Program-made: the position numbers and the translations under genes | Assembly (NCBI RefSeq): GCF_029717145.1 | Contig: NZ_CP099222.1 | Coordinates: 1,488,001 to 1,552,000, forward strand | Direction of reading: 5' to 3' | Origin: Citrobacter freundii | GTDB lineage: Bacteria > Pseudomonadota > Gammaproteobacteria > Enterobacterales > Enterobacteriaceae | DNA length: 64,000 nt | Notes under the pieces: generated by a model | The model's input: the letters and a program-made list of their open reading frames with translations, nothing else | The model's database searches: none | What the model was told of the DNA's origin: nothing | Part shown: positions 20,708 through 32,569 of the stretch, piece by piece | How the letters are laid out: each line of letters opens with the position of its first letter | Numbering within the stretch: the first letter of the stretch is position 1

Positions 20708-22378
20708 ATGTCAGTAAGCGCATTTAACCGACGCTGGGCGGCGGTCATACTGGAAGCACTCACTCGCCACGGCGTCAGGCATGTTTGCATTGCGCCTGGC
20801 TCTCGTTCGACGCCATTGACGCTGGCCGCAGCGGAGAATTCTGCCTTTATCCACCATACCCACTTTGACGAGCGCGGGTTGGGGCATCTGGCCTTAGGTC
20901 TGGCCAAGGTCAGTCGGCAGCCGGTTGCGGTGATTGTGACCTCCGGTACGGCGGTAGCGAATTTGTATCCGGCGCTTATCGAAGCCGGTCTCACCGGTGA
21001 AAAACTGATTTTACTCACGGCGGACAGACCGCCTGAGCTTATCGACTGCGGGGCGAATCAGGCGATTCGTCAGCCGGGAATGTTTGCTTCTCATCCATCG
21101 CAAACGCTCTCTTTACCGCGTCCGACGCAGGACATTCCCGCCAGTTGGCTGGTTTCCACCCTCGATAATGCCATGGCTTCACTGCACAGCGGTGCGGTAC
21201 ACATTAACTGCCCGTTTGCGGAGCCGCTGTATGGCGAGATGGACGACACAGGCATTGAGTGGCAGCAGCGGCTGGGTGACTGGTGGCAGGATGATAAACC
21301 CTGGCTGCGCGAAGCGCGTCGGCTGGAAAGTGACAAACAGCGCGACTGGTTCTTCTGGCGGCAAAAGCGCGGCGTGGTGATTGCCGGGCGTATGACGGCG
21401 GAAGAGGGTAAGAAAGTTGCGCTGTGGGCGCAGACGTTAGGCTGGCCGCTGATTGGCGATGTGCTGTCGCAAACCGGACAGCCGCTGCCGTGTGCCGACC
21501 TGTGGTTGGGCAATGCGAAAGCGGTGACCGAATTACAGCAGGCACAGATTGTGGTGCAGTTGGGCAGCAGCCTGACCGGAAAACGTCTGTTGCAATGGCA
21601 GGCTACCTGTAACCCGCAAGAATACTGGATTGTCGACAATATCGAAGGACGGCTGGATCCCGCTCATCATCGTGGACGCAGGTTAGTCGCGAAGGTTAGC
21701 GACTGGCTGGATCTGCATCCGGCAGAGAAACGCCAGCCCTGGTGCGTCGATGTTCCACGCCTCGCGGAACAGGCGTGGCAAACGGTGGCAGCGCGTCGCG
21801 AGGCGTTTGGTGAAGCGCAGCTGGCGCACCGCATTCGCGAGTATCTGCCTGAACAGGGCCAGCTGTTTGTCGGCAACAGTTTGGTGGTACGTCTGATTGA
21901 CGCACTGTCTCAGCTTCCGGCAGGGTATCCGGTGTACAGCAATCGCGGGGCCAGCGGTATCGACGGTCTACTGTCAACCGCGGCAGGTGTACAGCGAGCC
22001 AGCGCGAAATCGACGCTGGCCATCGTCGGCGACTTATCGGCTCTGTATGATCTGAATGCGCTGGCCTTATTGCGCCAGGTCTCCGCACCGTTTGTCCTGA
22101 TTGTGGTGAACAATAACGGCGGGCAGATTTTCTCCCTGTTGCCGACACCGCAAAGTGAGCGTGAACGGTTCTATCTGATGCCGCAGAACGTCCATTTTGA
22201 TCATGCGGCAGCGATGTTTAACCTAAAATATCACCGCCCGGAAAACTGGGAACAGCTGGAGAGCGCGCTGGCAGGAGCCTGGCGTACTCCGGCCGCCACG
22301 GTGATTGAGCTGGTGGTCAATGAGACTGACGGGGCGCAAACCCTGCAGCAGCTGCTGGCGCAGGTGAGTCATCTATGA
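20708..22378 (+). CDS. menD: SEPHCHC synthase MenD (thiamine diphosphate enzyme)
   Basis: MenD adds the succinyl-semialdehyde unit from 2-oxoglutarate to isochorismate, with thiamine diphosphate and a divalent metal. I chose [10 protein letters not shown] at 20708, giving 556 residues as in E. coli. The ThDP-binding segment [17 protein letters not shown] with [14 protein letters not shown], and the N-terminal [10 protein letters not shown], are visible. The stop overlaps the menH start (ATGA). Confidence 0.97.
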   Translation: MSVSAFNRRWAAVILEALTRHGVRHVCIAPGSRSTPLTLAAAENSAFIHHTHFDERGLGHLALGLAKVSRQPVAVIVTSGTAVANLYPALIEAGLTGEKLILLTADRPPELIDCGANQAIRQPGMFASHPSQTLSLPRPTQDIPASWLVSTLDNAMASLHSGAVHINCPFAEPLYGEMDDTGIEWQQRLGDWWQDDKPWLREARRLESDKQRDWFFWRQKRGVVIAGRMTAEEGKKVALWAQTLGWPLIGDVLSQTGQPLPCADLWLGNAKAVTELQQAQIVVQLGSSLTGKRLLQWQATCNPQEYWIVDNIEGRLDPAHHRGRRLVAKVSDWLDLHPAEKRQPWCVDVPRLAEQAWQTVAARREAFGEAQLAHRIREYLPEQGQLFVGNSLVVRLIDALSQLPAGYPVYSNRGASGIDGLLSTAAGVQRASAKSTLAIVGDLSALYDLNALALLRQVSAPFVLIVVNNNGGQIFSLLPTPQSERERFYLMPQNVHFDHAAAMFNLKYHRPENWEQLESALAGAWRTPAATVIELVVNETDGAQTLQQLLAQVSHL

Positions 22379-23133
22379 TCCTGCACGCGCAGGCGAACAA
22401 GGACCAGGCGGATGCCCCCTGGCTGGTTTTCCTGCACGGCTTCTCCGGCGATTGCCGGGAATGGCAGCTGGTCGGGGAGCAGTTTGCGGACTGTTCACGG
22501 CTGTATATTGATTTGCCCGGACACGGCGGTTCTGCGGATATTCACGTCAGCGGATTTGATGACGTCAGCGAACTGCTGCGTAATACTTTATTTAGTTACA
22601 ACATACTTAGCTACTGGCTGGTGGGATATTCTCTTGGCGGCAGAGTGGCGATGATGGCGGCTTGCCAGGGGATGTCAGGGCTTTGCGGCCTGGTGGTCGA
22701 AGGCGGGCATCCGGGGCTGCAAAGTGAAGACGAGCGCGCGCAGCGTCGCCTGTCCGACGGTCGCTGGGCCGCACGTTTTCGCCACGAGCCGCTACGTGAT
22801 GTTTTTAACGACTGGTACCAACAACCGGTTTTTGCCTCGCTAAGCCCTGCGCAACGGCAGGTGCTGGTTGAGCTGCGTAGCCAGAACAATGGCGTTACGC
22901 TTGCCGCTATGCTGGAGGCCACCTCGCTGGCGGGTCAACCCGATTTACGTGCGCCGCTCACCACGCGCACATTTCCGTTTTATTATTTATGTGGTGAACG
23001 TGACGATAAATTCCGCGCTCTGGCGACGGAAATGTCTGTACCGAACCATGTGATTCCTCACGCTGGACACAACGCGCATCGGGACAATCCCGCGGGCGTA
23101 GTAGACTGTCTGGCTCAGATTCTGCGTCGCTGA
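22375..23133 (+). CDS. menH: SHCHC synthase MenH
   Basis: MenH is an alpha/beta-hydrolase-fold lyase that removes pyruvate from SEPHCHC. It has 252 residues. The nucleophile elbow GYSLGG holds Ser86; Asp208 (GERDDKF) and His230 (HAGHNAH) complete the triad. Its position between menD and menB with a 4-nt overlap to menD is conserved. Confidence 0.97.
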   Translation: MILHAQANKDQADAPWLVFLHGFSGDCREWQLVGEQFADCSRLYIDLPGHGGSADIHVSGFDDVSELLRNTLFSYNILSYWLVGYSLGGRVAMMAACQGMSGLCGLVVEGGHPGLQSEDERAQRRLSDGRWAARFRHEPLRDVFNDWYQQPVFASLSPAQRQVLVELRSQNNGVTLAAMLEATSLAGQPDLRAPLTTRTFPFYYLCGERDDKFRALATEMSVPNHVIPHAGHNAHRDNPAGVVDCLAQILRR

Positions 23134-23147
23134 CTAAAGGACATTTT

Positions 23148-24005
23148 ATGATCTATCCTGATGAAACAATGCTTTACGCACCGGTAGAATGGCTCGATTG
23201 CTCTGAAGGCTATACCGACATTCGCTATGAAAAATCCACCGACGGTATTGCAAAAATCACCATCAATCGTCCGCAGGTACGCAATGCTTTCCGTCCTGTA
23301 ACCGTCAAAGAGATGATTCAGGCGATGTCTGATGCGCGCTATGACGACAATATCGGCGTGATTATCCTGACCGGCGCAGGCGACAAAGCGTTCTGCGCGG
23401 GCGGCGATCAGAAAGTACGCGGCGACTACGGCGGATACCAGGATGACTCCGGTGTACATCACCTGAACGTGCTGGACTTCCAGCGTCAGATCCGTACCTG
23501 TCCGAAGCCGGTTGTGGCGATGGTTGCGGGTTATTCCATCGGTGGTGGCCATGTGCTGCACATGATGTGTGACCTGACTATCGCGGCTGAAAACGCCATC
23601 TTTGGTCAGACAGGCCCGAAAGTGGGTTCCTTTGACGGCGGTTGGGGTGCGTCTTATATGGCCCGTATCGTTGGTCAGAAGAAAGCGCGTGAAATCTGGT
23701 TCCTGTGTCGTCAATACGATGCGAAACAGGCACTGGATATGGGCCTGGTCAACACCGTGGTTCCGCTGGCGGATCTGGAAAAAGAGACCGTGCGCTGGTG
23801 TCGTGAAATGCTGCAAAACAGCCCAATGGCGCTGCGCTGCCTGAAAGCAGCGCTGAACGCCGACTGCGATGGTCAGGCGGGGCTGCAGGAGCTGGCCGGT
23901 AACGCCACCATGCTGTTCTACATGACGGAAGAAGGTCAAGAAGGCCGTAATGCGTTCAACCAGAAACGTCAGCCTGACTTCAGCAAATTCAAACGGAATC
24001 CGTAA
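23148..24005 (+). CDS. menB: 1,4-dihydroxy-2-naphthoyl-CoA synthase MenB
   Basis: MenB is a crotonase-family enzyme that closes the second ring of the naphthoquinone. It has 285 residues, with the oxyanion-hole loop [12 protein letters not shown] and the segment [12 protein letters not shown] typical of the family. A ribosome site AAAGGA lies 8 bp upstream. The last base of its stop TAA is the first base of the menC start (TAATG). Confidence 0.98.
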   Translation: MIYPDETMLYAPVEWLDCSEGYTDIRYEKSTDGIAKITINRPQVRNAFRPVTVKEMIQAMSDARYDDNIGVIILTGAGDKAFCAGGDQKVRGDYGGYQDDSGVHHLNVLDFQRQIRTCPKPVVAMVAGYSIGGGHVLHMMCDLTIAAENAIFGQTGPKVGSFDGGWGASYMARIVGQKKAREIWFLCRQYDAKQALDMGLVNTVVPLADLEKETVRWCREMLQNSPMALRCLKAALNADCDGQAGLQELAGNATMLFYMTEEGQEGRNAFNQKRQPDFSKFKRNP

Positions 24006-24967
24006 TGCGTAGCGCGCAGGTATACCGCTGGCAGATCCCCATGGACGCGGGGGTGATTTTGCGTGACAGGCGGTTAAAAACGCGTGATGGGCTGTACGTG
24101 TGTCTTCGTGACGGCGAGCGTGAAGGGTGGGGAGAGATCTCCCCCTTGCCGGGCTTCAGCCAGGAAACCTGGGAAGAGGCGCAAACGGCTCTGTTGGCCT
24201 GGGTAAACGGCTGGCTGCAGGGGGAAACCTCTTTACCACAGCTGCCTTCGGTGGCCTTTGGTGCTAGCTGCGCACTCGCCGAGCTTGACGGGACATTGCC
24301 GGAGGCGGCGAATTATCGCGCCGCGCCATTGTGTACCGGCGACCCTGACGATCTGGTGCTGCAACTGGCGGACATGCCGGGCGAAAAAGTCGCGAAGATC
24401 AAAGTTGGCCTGTATGAAGCTGTACGTGACGGCATGGTGGCCAACCTGCTGCTGGAGGCGATCCCCGATCTGCATTTACGTCTTGATGCTAACCGTGCCT
24501 GGACGCCACTGAAGGCGCAGCAGTTTGCTAAATACGTCAATCCGGATTATCGCGGGCGCATTGCTTTCCTCGAAGAGCCGTGCAAAACCCGGGAAGATTC
24601 TCGCGCCTTTGCGCGGGAAACCGGGATTGCCATTGCCTGGGATGAAAGCCTGCGTGAAGCCGACTTTACCTTTATGGCGGAAGAAGGCGTGAGTGCGGTG
24701 ATCATCAAGCCTACGCTCACCGGTAGTCTGGATAAGGTTCGCGAGCAGGTTGCAGCCGCGCATGCGCTCGGACTCAATGCGGTAATCAGTTCGTCTATTG
24801 AGTCGAGCCTGGGGTTAACCCAACTGGCGCGGATTGCCGCCTGGCTGACGCCGCAGACCATACCGGGTCTGGACACGCTGAGCCTGATGCAGTGCCAGCA
24901 GGTTCGCAGCTGGCCTGGCAGTGTGCTGCCATGTATTAACGTGGATGCGCTGGAACGACTGCTATGA
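24005..24967 (+). CDS. menC: o-Succinylbenzoate synthase MenC
   Basis: MenC is an enolase-superfamily dehydratase of menaquinone synthesis, 320 residues. Catalytic and metal residues appear at the E. coli positions: Lys131 and Lys133 (KIKVG), Asp161 (LRLDANRAW), Glu190 (FLEEP), Asp213 (AWDES) and Lys235 (IIKPT). It overlaps menB by 1 nt and menE by 4 nt. Confidence 0.97.
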   Translation: MRSAQVYRWQIPMDAGVILRDRRLKTRDGLYVCLRDGEREGWGEISPLPGFSQETWEEAQTALLAWVNGWLQGETSLPQLPSVAFGASCALAELDGTLPEAANYRAAPLCTGDPDDLVLQLADMPGEKVAKIKVGLYEAVRDGMVANLLLEAIPDLHLRLDANRAWTPLKAQQFAKYVNPDYRGRIAFLEEPCKTREDSRAFARETGIAIAWDESLREADFTFMAEEGVSAVIIKPTLTGSLDKVREQVAAAHALGLNAVISSSIESSLGLTQLARIAAWLTPQTIPGLDTLSLMQCQQVRSWPGSVLPCINVDALERLL

Positions 24968-26376
24968 CCATGCAGGACATGCCCGATGTCACAAGCATAT
25001 CGGGTCTGGTGACGGCGTTTACCGACTGGCCGTGGCGTCACTGGCGGCAAGTTCGGGCAGAGGCGCCAGCGTTACGCCTCAATGATGAGGTGCTGAACTG
25101 GCGCGAGCTCTGTACGCGCGTCGACGCGCTGGCCACGGGGTTTGCTGCTCAGGGGGTGAAAGAGGGCGACGGCGTGCTGCTGCGTGCCTGGAATCACCCT
25201 TCATCTGCGCTTGCCTGGCTGGCATTGTTGCAGTGCGGGGCGCGGGTGTTACCGGTGAACCCGCAGCTGCCGCAGCCTCTGCTGGATGCGTTGATCCCTG
25301 ATTTAACGCTGCGTTTTGCGCTGGATCTGCAAAGCAATGACCCCTTTTCGGGGCTGATGCCGCTGCAGATCCAGCAACTGTCTGGCGAGCATGCAGCCGA
25401 CTGGCTGCCTCTGCGATTGAGTTCAATGACACTCACATCCGGTTCAACCGGGTTGCCTAAGGCAGCGGTGCATACCTGTCAGGCACATTTGGCGAGTGCG
25501 CAGGGGGTGCTGTCATTAATGCCGTTTGGCACAGAGGATGACTGGCTGCTCTCGCTACCGCTGTTTCATGTTTCCGGTCAGGGTATTTTGTGGCGCTGGT
25601 TATTGGCTGGTGCGCGCATGACCGTGCGTGACAAGCAACCGCTGGAACAGATGCTGGCGGGCTGCACTCATGCCTCGCTGGTACCGACGCAGCTTTGGCG
25701 ATTGCTGGTAAACAACGCACCGATCACGTTGAAAGCGGTACTGCTGGGGGGCGCGGCCATTCCGGTTGAGCTGACCGAGCAGGCGCGTGAGCAGGGGATT
25801 CGCTGCTGGTGCGGTTACGGGCTAACGGAGTTTGCTTCCACGGTTTGCGCGAAAGAGGCCGATGGCCTGGGCGATGTCGGCTCTGCCTTGCCGGGCAGAG
25901 AGGTCAGGATCGTGGATGATGAAGTCTGGCTGCGCGCTGCCAGCATGGCGTCAGGTTACTGGCGCAACGGGCAGCTTATTCCGCTGGTTAATGACGAAGG
26001 CTGGTTTGCTACCCGCGATCGCGGGGTGTTAAACGACGGTAAGCTCACGATTGTCGGTCGCATGGACAACCTGTTCTTTAGCGGCGGGGAAGGTATTCAG
26101 CCGGAAGAGGTGGAACGCGTGATCGCCGCCCATCCGCACGTGCTGCAAGCCTTTGTTGTTCCGCTGGAAGACCATGAGTTTGGCCATCGTCCGGTGGCGG
26201 TCGTTGAATACGATACCCGTGCGGATGACGCCAATCTTGCTGAATGGGTGAAAGATAAACTGGCCCGTTTTCAACAACCGGTACGCTGGCTGGAATTACC
26301 GCCAGAGCTGAAAAGTGGCGGTATTAAGGTTTCTCGCCGCGCATTGCTGGACTGGATCCGAGAAAAATCGTCATAA
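24964..26376 (+). CDS. menE: o-Succinylbenzoate-CoA ligase MenE
   Basis: MenE is an ANL-superfamily acyl-CoA ligase that activates o-succinylbenzoate. The P-loop-like motif [12 protein letters not shown], the [10 protein letters not shown] motif and the C-terminal hinge [18 protein letters not shown] are intact. The ATG overlapping menC gives 470 residues, about 18 more at the N-terminus than the E. coli form; a GTG at 25009 could be the functional start. The 3' end overlaps the convergent arnF by 53 bp. Confidence 0.95.
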   Translation: MTMQDMPDVTSISGLVTAFTDWPWRHWRQVRAEAPALRLNDEVLNWRELCTRVDALATGFAAQGVKEGDGVLLRAWNHPSSALAWLALLQCGARVLPVNPQLPQPLLDALIPDLTLRFALDLQSNDPFSGLMPLQIQQLSGEHAADWLPLRLSSMTLTSGSTGLPKAAVHTCQAHLASAQGVLSLMPFGTEDDWLLSLPLFHVSGQGILWRWLLAGARMTVRDKQPLEQMLAGCTHASLVPTQLWRLLVNNAPITLKAVLLGGAAIPVELTEQAREQGIRCWCGYGLTEFASTVCAKEADGLGDVGSALPGREVRIVDDEVWLRAASMASGYWRNGQLIPLVNDEGWFATRDRGVLNDGKLTIVGRMDNLFFSGGEGIQPEEVERVIAAHPHVLQAFVVPLEDHEFGHRPVAVVEYDTRADDANLAEWVKDKLARFQQPVRWLELPPELKSGGIKVSRRALLDWIREKSS

Positions 26377-26722
26377 GCCCTGCCATAATGCACAGCACGC
26401 CGATGAGCGCCTGCCATGAAAATGAACCCTGCCAGCCAGGTAAGAACATTGAGGCGAGCCACACCAGCACGTAGCTGAGACTGAGCAGGGCGTAGGCCTT
26501 GCTCAGTGCCAGTCGGTGCAGGGCCTGGTGCCAGCAGATAACCGACAGTAAATACCCCACCAGTCCCGCGTACAGCGTTAACGTCCCGACGCTTGCGGAA
26601 AATATCGCTTCCATAAATCGCAACGGATGCAGTATCGGCGGCAGATTGTCCATCGCGTAGCCGAGACTCAACTGAGCCAGCGAAGTAATCATGACGCTGC
26701 ATAGCCCCCAGAATATCCCCAT
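26324..26722 (-). CDS. arnF: L-Ara4N-phosphoundecaprenol flippase subunit ArnF
   Basis: ArnF is a small four-helix membrane protein of the drug/metabolite transporter type that pairs with ArnE to flip aminoarabinose-phosphoundecaprenol across the inner membrane. The start [12 protein letters not shown] at 26722 gives 132 residues and shares one base with the arnE stop (TAATG). The conserved segment [20 protein letters not shown] is visible. Its end runs into the convergent menE by 53 bp; in E. coli pmrD lies at this spot. Confidence 0.93.
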   Translation of the reverse strand: MGIFWGLCSVMITSLAQLSLGYAMDNLPPILHPLRFMEAIFSASVGTLTLYAGLVGYLLSVICWHQALHRLALSKAYALLSLSYVLVWLASMFLPGWQGSFSWQALIGVLCIMAGLMTIFLGSSPAMRGEKP

Positions 26723-27057
26723 TACACCGCGCTCCCGAGAATAAAAATACCGGTGATAATCAGCCCCACGCCCAGCCAATGGCGTGTCATGACGGGTTCA
26801 CGCCAAATTTTCCAGGCCGCCAGCGTGACCCAGACAAAGTTAAGGCTCAGCATGGGGTAAGCGATGCCGACGGGAATGTTTTGCAATACCGCCAGCCACA
26901 GCAACATGGCCAGACCGAGGCTTGCCAGAGCCAGACCAATCCACAGCGTAATGTGGCGTTTGCGCGCGCGGATGGCCACCGGGCGGGTGGCCTGCTTCTG
27001 GCACAGTTGCCCGCCTACGCTGAGCAGACTGGCGAGGACTAACGCCAGCCAGATCAT
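26722..27057 (-). CDS. arnE: L-Ara4N-phosphoundecaprenol flippase subunit ArnE
   Basis: ArnE is the partner of ArnF, 111 residues with four predicted helices and the SMR-like segment [18 protein letters not shown]. It overlaps arnT by 4 nt (ATGA) and arnF by 1 nt, so the flippase pair is probably translated together at the end of the operon. Confidence 0.94.
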   Translation of the reverse strand: MIWLALVLASLLSVGGQLCQKQATRPVAIRARKRHITLWIGLALASLGLAMLLWLAVLQNIPVGIAYPMLSLNFVWVTLAAWKIWREPVMTRHWLGVGLIITGIFILGSAV

Positions 27058-28709
27058 TGGGGCCGGTACTGAATCAAGACCAGATGCCCCTGATTATCAA
27101 CGTAATCCGGGGGGGGAATGGCAAGTTGGGTCATATCCTGATCCTTCGAAATCGACAGCACCAGCGTAATAATACCCTCCTGGCGATGTTGGGCTAACCA
27201 GTCGGGAAAGCCAGTCTGACTGACAAAGCGGCCCTGGGCATCGGGATAATTCAGGCCATATTTTAGCTCGCCCATTTGCCCGTACAGGATGATGTCATCG
27301 CGTTTCAGGCTCCAGGCCAGACCTGCGGCGACGCCAACGTTGTCCGCAAGCACGTAGCGACTCGGTTGTAACACCTCTTTGGTCATCTCAACAAAAAACT
27401 GCGGTTGTTTCGCTTCCATGACCCTGTCGGGTATCGCGTATCCAAACAACAGCACCAGACCCAATGGGCAGAATGCGGCATATTTCCAGGTTTTTTGGCT
27501 ATTGGTCAGCGTATACCAGCCGAAAAAAGTCCAGATGAGAAAGATGCCCCACGAATAAAAAACCTTATAAGTTTCGATATGCGTCCACACGGGAAACGGC
27601 AGCGGCCCCAGTGTAGACACCACAAAGGTGGCGACAATGCCGATCACCCCAAACAGAATGTTGATCCCGCCATTGACGCGCAGGGCAACGGATCCTTCCT
27701 TGGCCGCCTGCATACCGAAACGCGCGATGAGGAGAGCCAGCGGCGCGAAGCAGGAAAGAATATAGGTGGGGAGTTTTCCTTTAGCGATGCTGAAAAACAC
27801 AATCGGCATGATAATCCAGCCCAATAGGTACAGCGCACCTCGCGGGATATCCCGCTCACGCCAGCCTGTTCGCAGCGCGCCAGGCAGAAGGCCAAGCCAG
27901 GGCAAACAGCCCGCGATAAGGACAGGCAGGTAGTACCAGAACGGAGCTTTATGCTGGGCATCCGCCAGTGCGAAACGCTGAATATGTTCGACCCAGAAAA
28001 AGTAATGCCAGAAGTCAGGTTCGCGTTGTGCAATGGTGATTCCCCACGGCAGGACAATAGCAATACAACCGACCACCGCCAGCAGACCGTAGAGAAAGAG
28101 ATCTTTCCATCGTTTTTGTACTAATACCCACGGCAGCACGCTGAGAACCGGGACCGCCAGTGCGAGAAAACCTTTGGTTATCACCCCCATGCCGCAGGCC
28201 AGCCCCAACAGCAAAAAGGCGATGATTTTGCCGGTTTTAGTGGTGGCCTGCATCCCTTGCCAAAAACAGCACATGCCCGCCATCAGCCACAGGGCGATGA
28301 TAGGATCGAGAACTGCGTAGGTGCCGATGCTGTAAACGGAAAAAAACGTTAAGAAAATTACTGAGGAGAGTATGGCGGTGCGTTTATCCTGCCAGAGTCG
28401 CATGGCAAGCCAGGCCACCAGTAGCGCGGTGAGTAGGGTGGCAAAAATAGCGCCCGCCCTGACGCCAAAATTGTTTGCACCAAATAACCACTGCCCGATA
28501 CTGTTTAACCAGTATCCGGCAATCGGTTTTTCAAAATAGCGTAACCCGAGAAAGTGCAGGACTATCCAGTCGCCCGAGCTGAGCATTTCCCGGCTAATTT
28601 CCGCGTAGCGCGTTTCGTCAGGCTGCCACAGCAGGCGGCTATTGATGGGAACAATATAATACAGCGCAATAAAGGCGATAAACGCCACGGTATAACGTAG
28701 AGATTTCAT
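27054..28709 (-). CDS. arnT: Lipid A 4-amino-4-deoxy-L-arabinosyltransferase ArnT
   Basis: ArnT moves aminoarabinose from undecaprenyl phosphate to lipid A phosphates on the periplasmic side of the inner membrane, lowering the negative charge and giving resistance to polymyxin and cationic peptides. The start [10 protein letters not shown] at 28709 gives 551 residues, close to the E. coli size. The GT-C motif region [16 protein letters not shown] after the first helix and about 12 membrane segments are visible. It overlaps arnD and arnE by 4 nt each. Confidence 0.96.
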   Translation of the reverse strand: MKSLRYTVAFIAFIALYYIVPINSRLLWQPDETRYAEISREMLSSGDWIVLHFLGLRYFEKPIAGYWLNSIGQWLFGANNFGVRAGAIFATLLTALLVAWLAMRLWQDKRTAILSSVIFLTFFSVYSIGTYAVLDPIIALWLMAGMCCFWQGMQATTKTGKIIAFLLLGLACGMGVITKGFLALAVPVLSVLPWVLVQKRWKDLFLYGLLAVVGCIAIVLPWGITIAQREPDFWHYFFWVEHIQRFALADAQHKAPFWYYLPVLIAGCLPWLGLLPGALRTGWRERDIPRGALYLLGWIIMPIVFFSIAKGKLPTYILSCFAPLALLIARFGMQAAKEGSVALRVNGGINILFGVIGIVATFVVSTLGPLPFPVWTHIETYKVFYSWGIFLIWTFFGWYTLTNSQKTWKYAAFCPLGLVLLFGYAIPDRVMEAKQPQFFVEMTKEVLQPSRYVLADNVGVAAGLAWSLKRDDIILYGQMGELKYGLNYPDAQGRFVSQTGFPDWLAQHRQEGIITLVLSISKDQDMTQLAIPPPDYVDNQGHLVLIQYRPQ

Positions 28710-29608
28710 CGTGACACACTCACCGGGTACTGACAGCCGAGCCATCCCTCTCTGCCGGGTATTTTGCCGCGAACGACCTGGCCTGTTGGTAGCGTAGAGA
28801 TATCGTCTGGCAGGAGTTCACCAAGCGGGCAAAACGTAATGCCCGCATCAGCGGCTCGAGTCAGCAAGTCATCAAAATCGTGATGGCAGGCGATCCCTTC
28901 AACTTCCGCATGAATGGTGTACACCGGCGTTGCTGTGTTCATCAGCATGTGGGAGAGGATCCAGGCATTGAAGTCGACAGCCTGCACTTCCCGGCCAATC
29001 ACTTCATCCCAGGTCGGTAAAGTGACGGGAATCTGCGGCGTGCCGGCTTTCCCCGTCGCAAGCAGCGGGCGAAATAGTGAAGAGCCCCGACAATCGCTGT
29101 TGTAGCGTAGGTTAAAGGCTTCTTTGGCGTGGACGATGCGTTCGTCAGCACGCCATCCGGCAGCGGCTGAGCAGGTGACAGGCTGTCCGGTGATGGCCTC
29201 AAGCACGGTAATACCTTGAGAAATATCATCAATCAGTTGTTTGTCATTCCAGGTGCCACTTCGCGCCTGCCAGGCATGGTGATCCCAGGCATGCAGGCCG
29301 GTTTCGTGAACCCGGGCGGCTTGCGCAATAATGGCGGCATTCGCGTGGCCTATTTCTTTTCCTGGCCACGCGGTCCCGGCCAGTAAAATATCCCACCCGT
29401 AGAGAGAGACTGCGTTTGAGCGCAGCATCTTCCACAAAAATTGCGGTTTCACCAGACGCCAGAGATGGCGTCCCATGTTGTCAGGTCCAACGCTAAAGAA
29501 AAAACTTGCCCGAACGTTATGTCGGTTTAATGTCTCCAGCAGGCGGGGCACGCCTTCGCGCGTCCCCCTGAAGGTATCGACATCAATGCGCAAGCCTACT
29601 TTGGTCAT
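28706..29608 (-). CDS. arnD: Deformylase ArnD (polysaccharide deacetylase family)
   Basis: ArnD removes the formyl group from undecaprenyl-phosphate 4-formamido-arabinose, which makes the pathway go forward. The 300-residue protein has the NodB-type metal motif at the N-terminus (RIDVDTFRG, with Asp9 and Asp11) and later [11 protein letters not shown]. It overlaps arnA and arnT by 4 nt. Confidence 0.95.
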   Translation of the reverse strand: MTKVGLRIDVDTFRGTREGVPRLLETLNRHNVRASFFFSVGPDNMGRHLWRLVKPQFLWKMLRSNAVSLYGWDILLAGTAWPGKEIGHANAAIIAQAARVHETGLHAWDHHAWQARSGTWNDKQLIDDISQGITVLEAITGQPVTCSAAAGWRADERIVHAKEAFNLRYNSDCRGSSLFRPLLATGKAGTPQIPVTLPTWDEVIGREVQAVDFNAWILSHMLMNTATPVYTIHAEVEGIACHHDFDDLLTRAADAGITFCPLGELLPDDISTLPTGQVVRGKIPGREGWLGCQYPVSVSR

Positions 29609-31587
29609 GATGTGTGTTCCGTGACATCCACGCTGCGTAAGAAGAAATCGAGCGTCTCTTCTACCGTTTCCCGCATGTCGATGGTCGGTTCCCAGTTCAG
29701 GCAGCGTCGGGCATTAACAATACTCGGTTTACGGTGTTCAACGTCCTGATAACCTTTGCCATAGTAGCTGCTGCTTTCAACGTCACGGAAGCCGGCGAAC
29801 GGCGGAAAGTGCTGACGCAGTGGATGTTTTTCAAAGCAGCTCAGCAGCATTTCTGCCAGTTCCTGAATGCTGGCTTCGTTATCCGGGTTACCGATGTTGA
29901 TAATCTCGCCGTCACAGCGTCCGCCGGCGTTTTCTATGATGCGGAACAGCGCCTCGATACCGTCGCGAATATCAGTAAAGCAACGCTTCTGCTTACCGCC
30001 TTCAATCAGCTTAATCGGCGAACCTTCCACCAGATTGAGGATCAACTGAGTAATGGCGCGTGAGCTACCGATACGGGCAGCGTTCAGGCTGTCGAGACGT
30101 GGTCCCATCCAGTTAAATGGACGGAACAGCGTGAAGCGCAATCCTTCTTTTTCGCCGTACGCCCAAATAACGCGATCCAGAAGCTGCTTAGAAACGGAAT
30201 AGATCCAGCGCGGCTTATTGACCGGGCCGACGGTAAGGTTTGAGCTGTCTTCATCAAAAACCTTATCGCTACACATGCCGTACACTTCGGACGTTGACGG
30301 GAAAATAATGCGTTTCTGGTATTTCACGCAGTAGCGAATGATTTTCAGGTTTTCTTCAAAATCGAGTTCAAAGACACGCAGCGGGTTGCGGGTGTATTCA
30401 ATCGGCGTGGCAATCGCCACCAGCGGCAGCACGACGTCGCATTTTTTCACATGGTATTCAATCCATTCAGAATGAATACTGATATCGCCTTCGACAAAAT
30501 GGAAGCGGGGGTGTGACAAAAAACGTCCAATCGCATCGCTGCCAATATCCAGCCCATAAACCTCGTAGTTTTCTTCTTGCAGCAGGCGTTCGGTCAGGTG
30601 GTTACCGATAAAACCGTTCACGCCGAGGATCAAGACACGCGTGCGACGTTTGCTGGCGGAAACCTGCTGGCCGTTCAGGCGAGACCCCACCACCAGACCC
30701 AGAACCTGCGCCAGCTGTGAACCTTGCATGGCAATGCCATCGCCCGCTTGCCCGGTAATGATTTCAAGTGCGCCATCGGCACAGGCTATTTGCAATGGCG
30801 ATGCGCTTATCACGGTGCCCGGTTGTGCGCCGATGGTATTCGTACACGGGCGTGATGACCAGACGGTAAATTTTTGTGTTCCTGCATAGCTAAACGCGCC
30901 AGGCCAGGGATCGGAGACGGCACGTACCTGGTTATGCAGTTGCGTTGCGGAATTGTTCCAGTCGAGGAGGCTGTCATCCGGCGTGCGGCGACCAAAATAG
31001 GTTGCATCGGCTTCCTGCTGGTGGCGCTGCTGAAAGTCAGCCGTTTTGATAGCAGGCAGCGTTTGTTCCAGCATTTGGCGGGCCGTCTGGCACAGTTTAT
31101 GATGCAGCGTTAATGCCACATCATCGGGTGAAATAGCCACACGCTGCTGGGCGACAACAGCGCCGGCATCCGCACGTTTGACCATGCGATGCAGCGTCAC
31201 ACCCGTTTCCGTTTCGCCATTGACCAGCACCCAGTTCAGTGGTGCGCGGCCACGGTATTTCGGCAATAGCGAGCCGTGCAGGTTAAATGCGCCTACCGGT
31301 GCGAGATTAAGAATGTCATCGCTCAGTAAATGGCGATAGTAGAAGGAGAAGATAATATCAGGTGCCAGCTGGCTGATGCGCTCAACCCACAACGGATGAT
31401 TGACGTTGTCCGGCGCATAGACCGGGATCCCTGCGCTGGCCGCAAGCCGGGAAACGGAGCCAAAAAACGCATTTTCACCGGGATTATCGGTGTGTGTGAA
31501 AATAGCAGCGATGTCATAACCCGCATCCAGCAAAGCTTGAATTCCCTGACATCCCATATCGTGATAAGCAAATACGACGGCTTTCAT
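29605..31587 (-). CDS. arnA: Bifunctional UDP-Ara4N formyltransferase / UDP-GlcA dehydrogenase ArnA
   Basis: ArnA has two domains in 660 residues. The N-terminal part (about 1-300) is a formyltransferase with Asn102, His104 ([13 protein letters not shown]) and Asp140. The C-terminal part (about 315-660) is a Rossmann-fold dehydrogenase/decarboxylase with [12 protein letters not shown] and SVSKQLLDR. It oxidises UDP-glucuronate and later formylates UDP-Ara4N. It overlaps arnC and arnD by 4 nt each. Confidence 0.97.
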   Translation of the reverse strand: MKAVVFAYHDMGCQGIQALLDAGYDIAAIFTHTDNPGENAFFGSVSRLAASAGIPVYAPDNVNHPLWVERISQLAPDIIFSFYYRHLLSDDILNLAPVGAFNLHGSLLPKYRGRAPLNWVLVNGETETGVTLHRMVKRADAGAVVAQQRVAISPDDVALTLHHKLCQTARQMLEQTLPAIKTADFQQRHQQEADATYFGRRTPDDSLLDWNNSATQLHNQVRAVSDPWPGAFSYAGTQKFTVWSSRPCTNTIGAQPGTVISASPLQIACADGALEIITGQAGDGIAMQGSQLAQVLGLVVGSRLNGQQVSASKRRTRVLILGVNGFIGNHLTERLLQEENYEVYGLDIGSDAIGRFLSHPRFHFVEGDISIHSEWIEYHVKKCDVVLPLVAIATPIEYTRNPLRVFELDFEENLKIIRYCVKYQKRIIFPSTSEVYGMCSDKVFDEDSSNLTVGPVNKPRWIYSVSKQLLDRVIWAYGEKEGLRFTLFRPFNWMGPRLDSLNAARIGSSRAITQLILNLVEGSPIKLIEGGKQKRCFTDIRDGIEALFRIIENAGGRCDGEIINIGNPDNEASIQELAEMLLSCFEKHPLRQHFPPFAGFRDVESSSYYGKGYQDVEHRKPSIVNARRCLNWEPTIDMRETVEETLDFFLRSVDVTEHTS

Positions 31588-32567
31588 GCGTGGTTTTCCT
31601 CGTTTGACTGCGTGGTGTGTGGACGAATAACGTGTTGAACAAAGTAGCGGGGGCGGGCGCGGACATCGTTATAGATGCGACCGATATATTCGCCGAGTAA
31701 ACCCATACCAATGAACTGTGCGCCGATAAACGTAAACAGCACGGCAAACAGCATAAAGACCCCCTCAGCTGCCCACTGCGGACCCAGCGTCAGGCGAAGA
31801 GCGACCAGCAGAACGGACAGGGTGAAACCCGTGGCGGCAATCACGCTGCCCAGCAGGCTCAGCATGCGCAGCGGCGTGGTGGTCAGGCAGGTCACCAGGT
31901 CATACATCAGGTTAATCAAACGCATAAAGCTGTACTTAGAGTCGCCAAATTCACGCTCTGCATGGTGCACCGGGATTTCCGTCGCGCGACGGGCAAAGAT
32001 GTTGGCCAGAATGGGAATGAAGGTGCTGCGCTCCTGGCAATGCAGCATGGCATCAACGATATGACGGCGATAGGCGCGTAGCATGCAGCCATAATCCCCC
32101 ATCGCTTTACCGGTGGTACGTTGAATCAAATGGTTGATCATCCTCGAGGCCGTCTTACGAAAGATGCTGTCTTGCCTGTTTTGGCGCACCGTTCCGACCA
32201 CGTCGAAGCCCTGGTCTGCGGTGGCGACCAGCCGTGGGATCTCTTCTGGTGGGTTCTGCAAGTCTGCATCCAGCGTGATGACCAAATCACCGGTGACGTG
32301 GCTGAAACCGGCCATAATCGCCGAGTGCTGCCCGTAATTGCGATTCAGCAGAATAGAGACAATATGGCTGTTGTGGGCCTGTGAGGCATCCATCATCAAC
32401 TGTGCGGAATTGTCGCTGCTGCCGTCATCGATCAGCAGGATTTCATAGTCTTTCCCCAGTTTTTCGCAGGCGGCACAGGTACGTCTGATTAACTCCGGCA
32501 GGCTTTCCTGTTCGTTAAAAACGGGAATGACTACCGAGACTTTTTTAATCGGTGTGGCTTCAAACAT
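31584..32567 (-). CDS. arnC: Undecaprenyl-phosphate Ara4FN transferase ArnC
   Basis: ArnC transfers formamido-arabinose from UDP to undecaprenyl phosphate. It is a GT2 glycosyltransferase with the metal motif [12 protein letters not shown] and two C-terminal membrane helices (about 235-290). I chose [12 protein letters not shown] at 32567, giving 327 residues as in Salmonella; an ATG two codons earlier (32573) overlaps the arnB stop and is also possible. Confidence 0.95.
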   Translation of the reverse strand: MFEATPIKKVSVVIPVFNEQESLPELIRRTCAACEKLGKDYEILLIDDGSSDNSAQLMMDASQAHNSHIVSILLNRNYGQHSAIMAGFSHVTGDLVITLDADLQNPPEEIPRLVATADQGFDVVGTVRQNRQDSIFRKTASRMINHLIQRTTGKAMGDYGCMLRAYRRHIVDAMLHCQERSTFIPILANIFARRATEIPVHHAEREFGDSKYSFMRLINLMYDLVTCLTTTPLRMLSLLGSVIAATGFTLSVLLVALRLTLGPQWAAEGVFMLFAVLFTFIGAQFIGMGLLGEYIGRIYNDVRARPRYFVQHVIRPHTTQSNEENHA

Positions 32568-32569
32568 GG

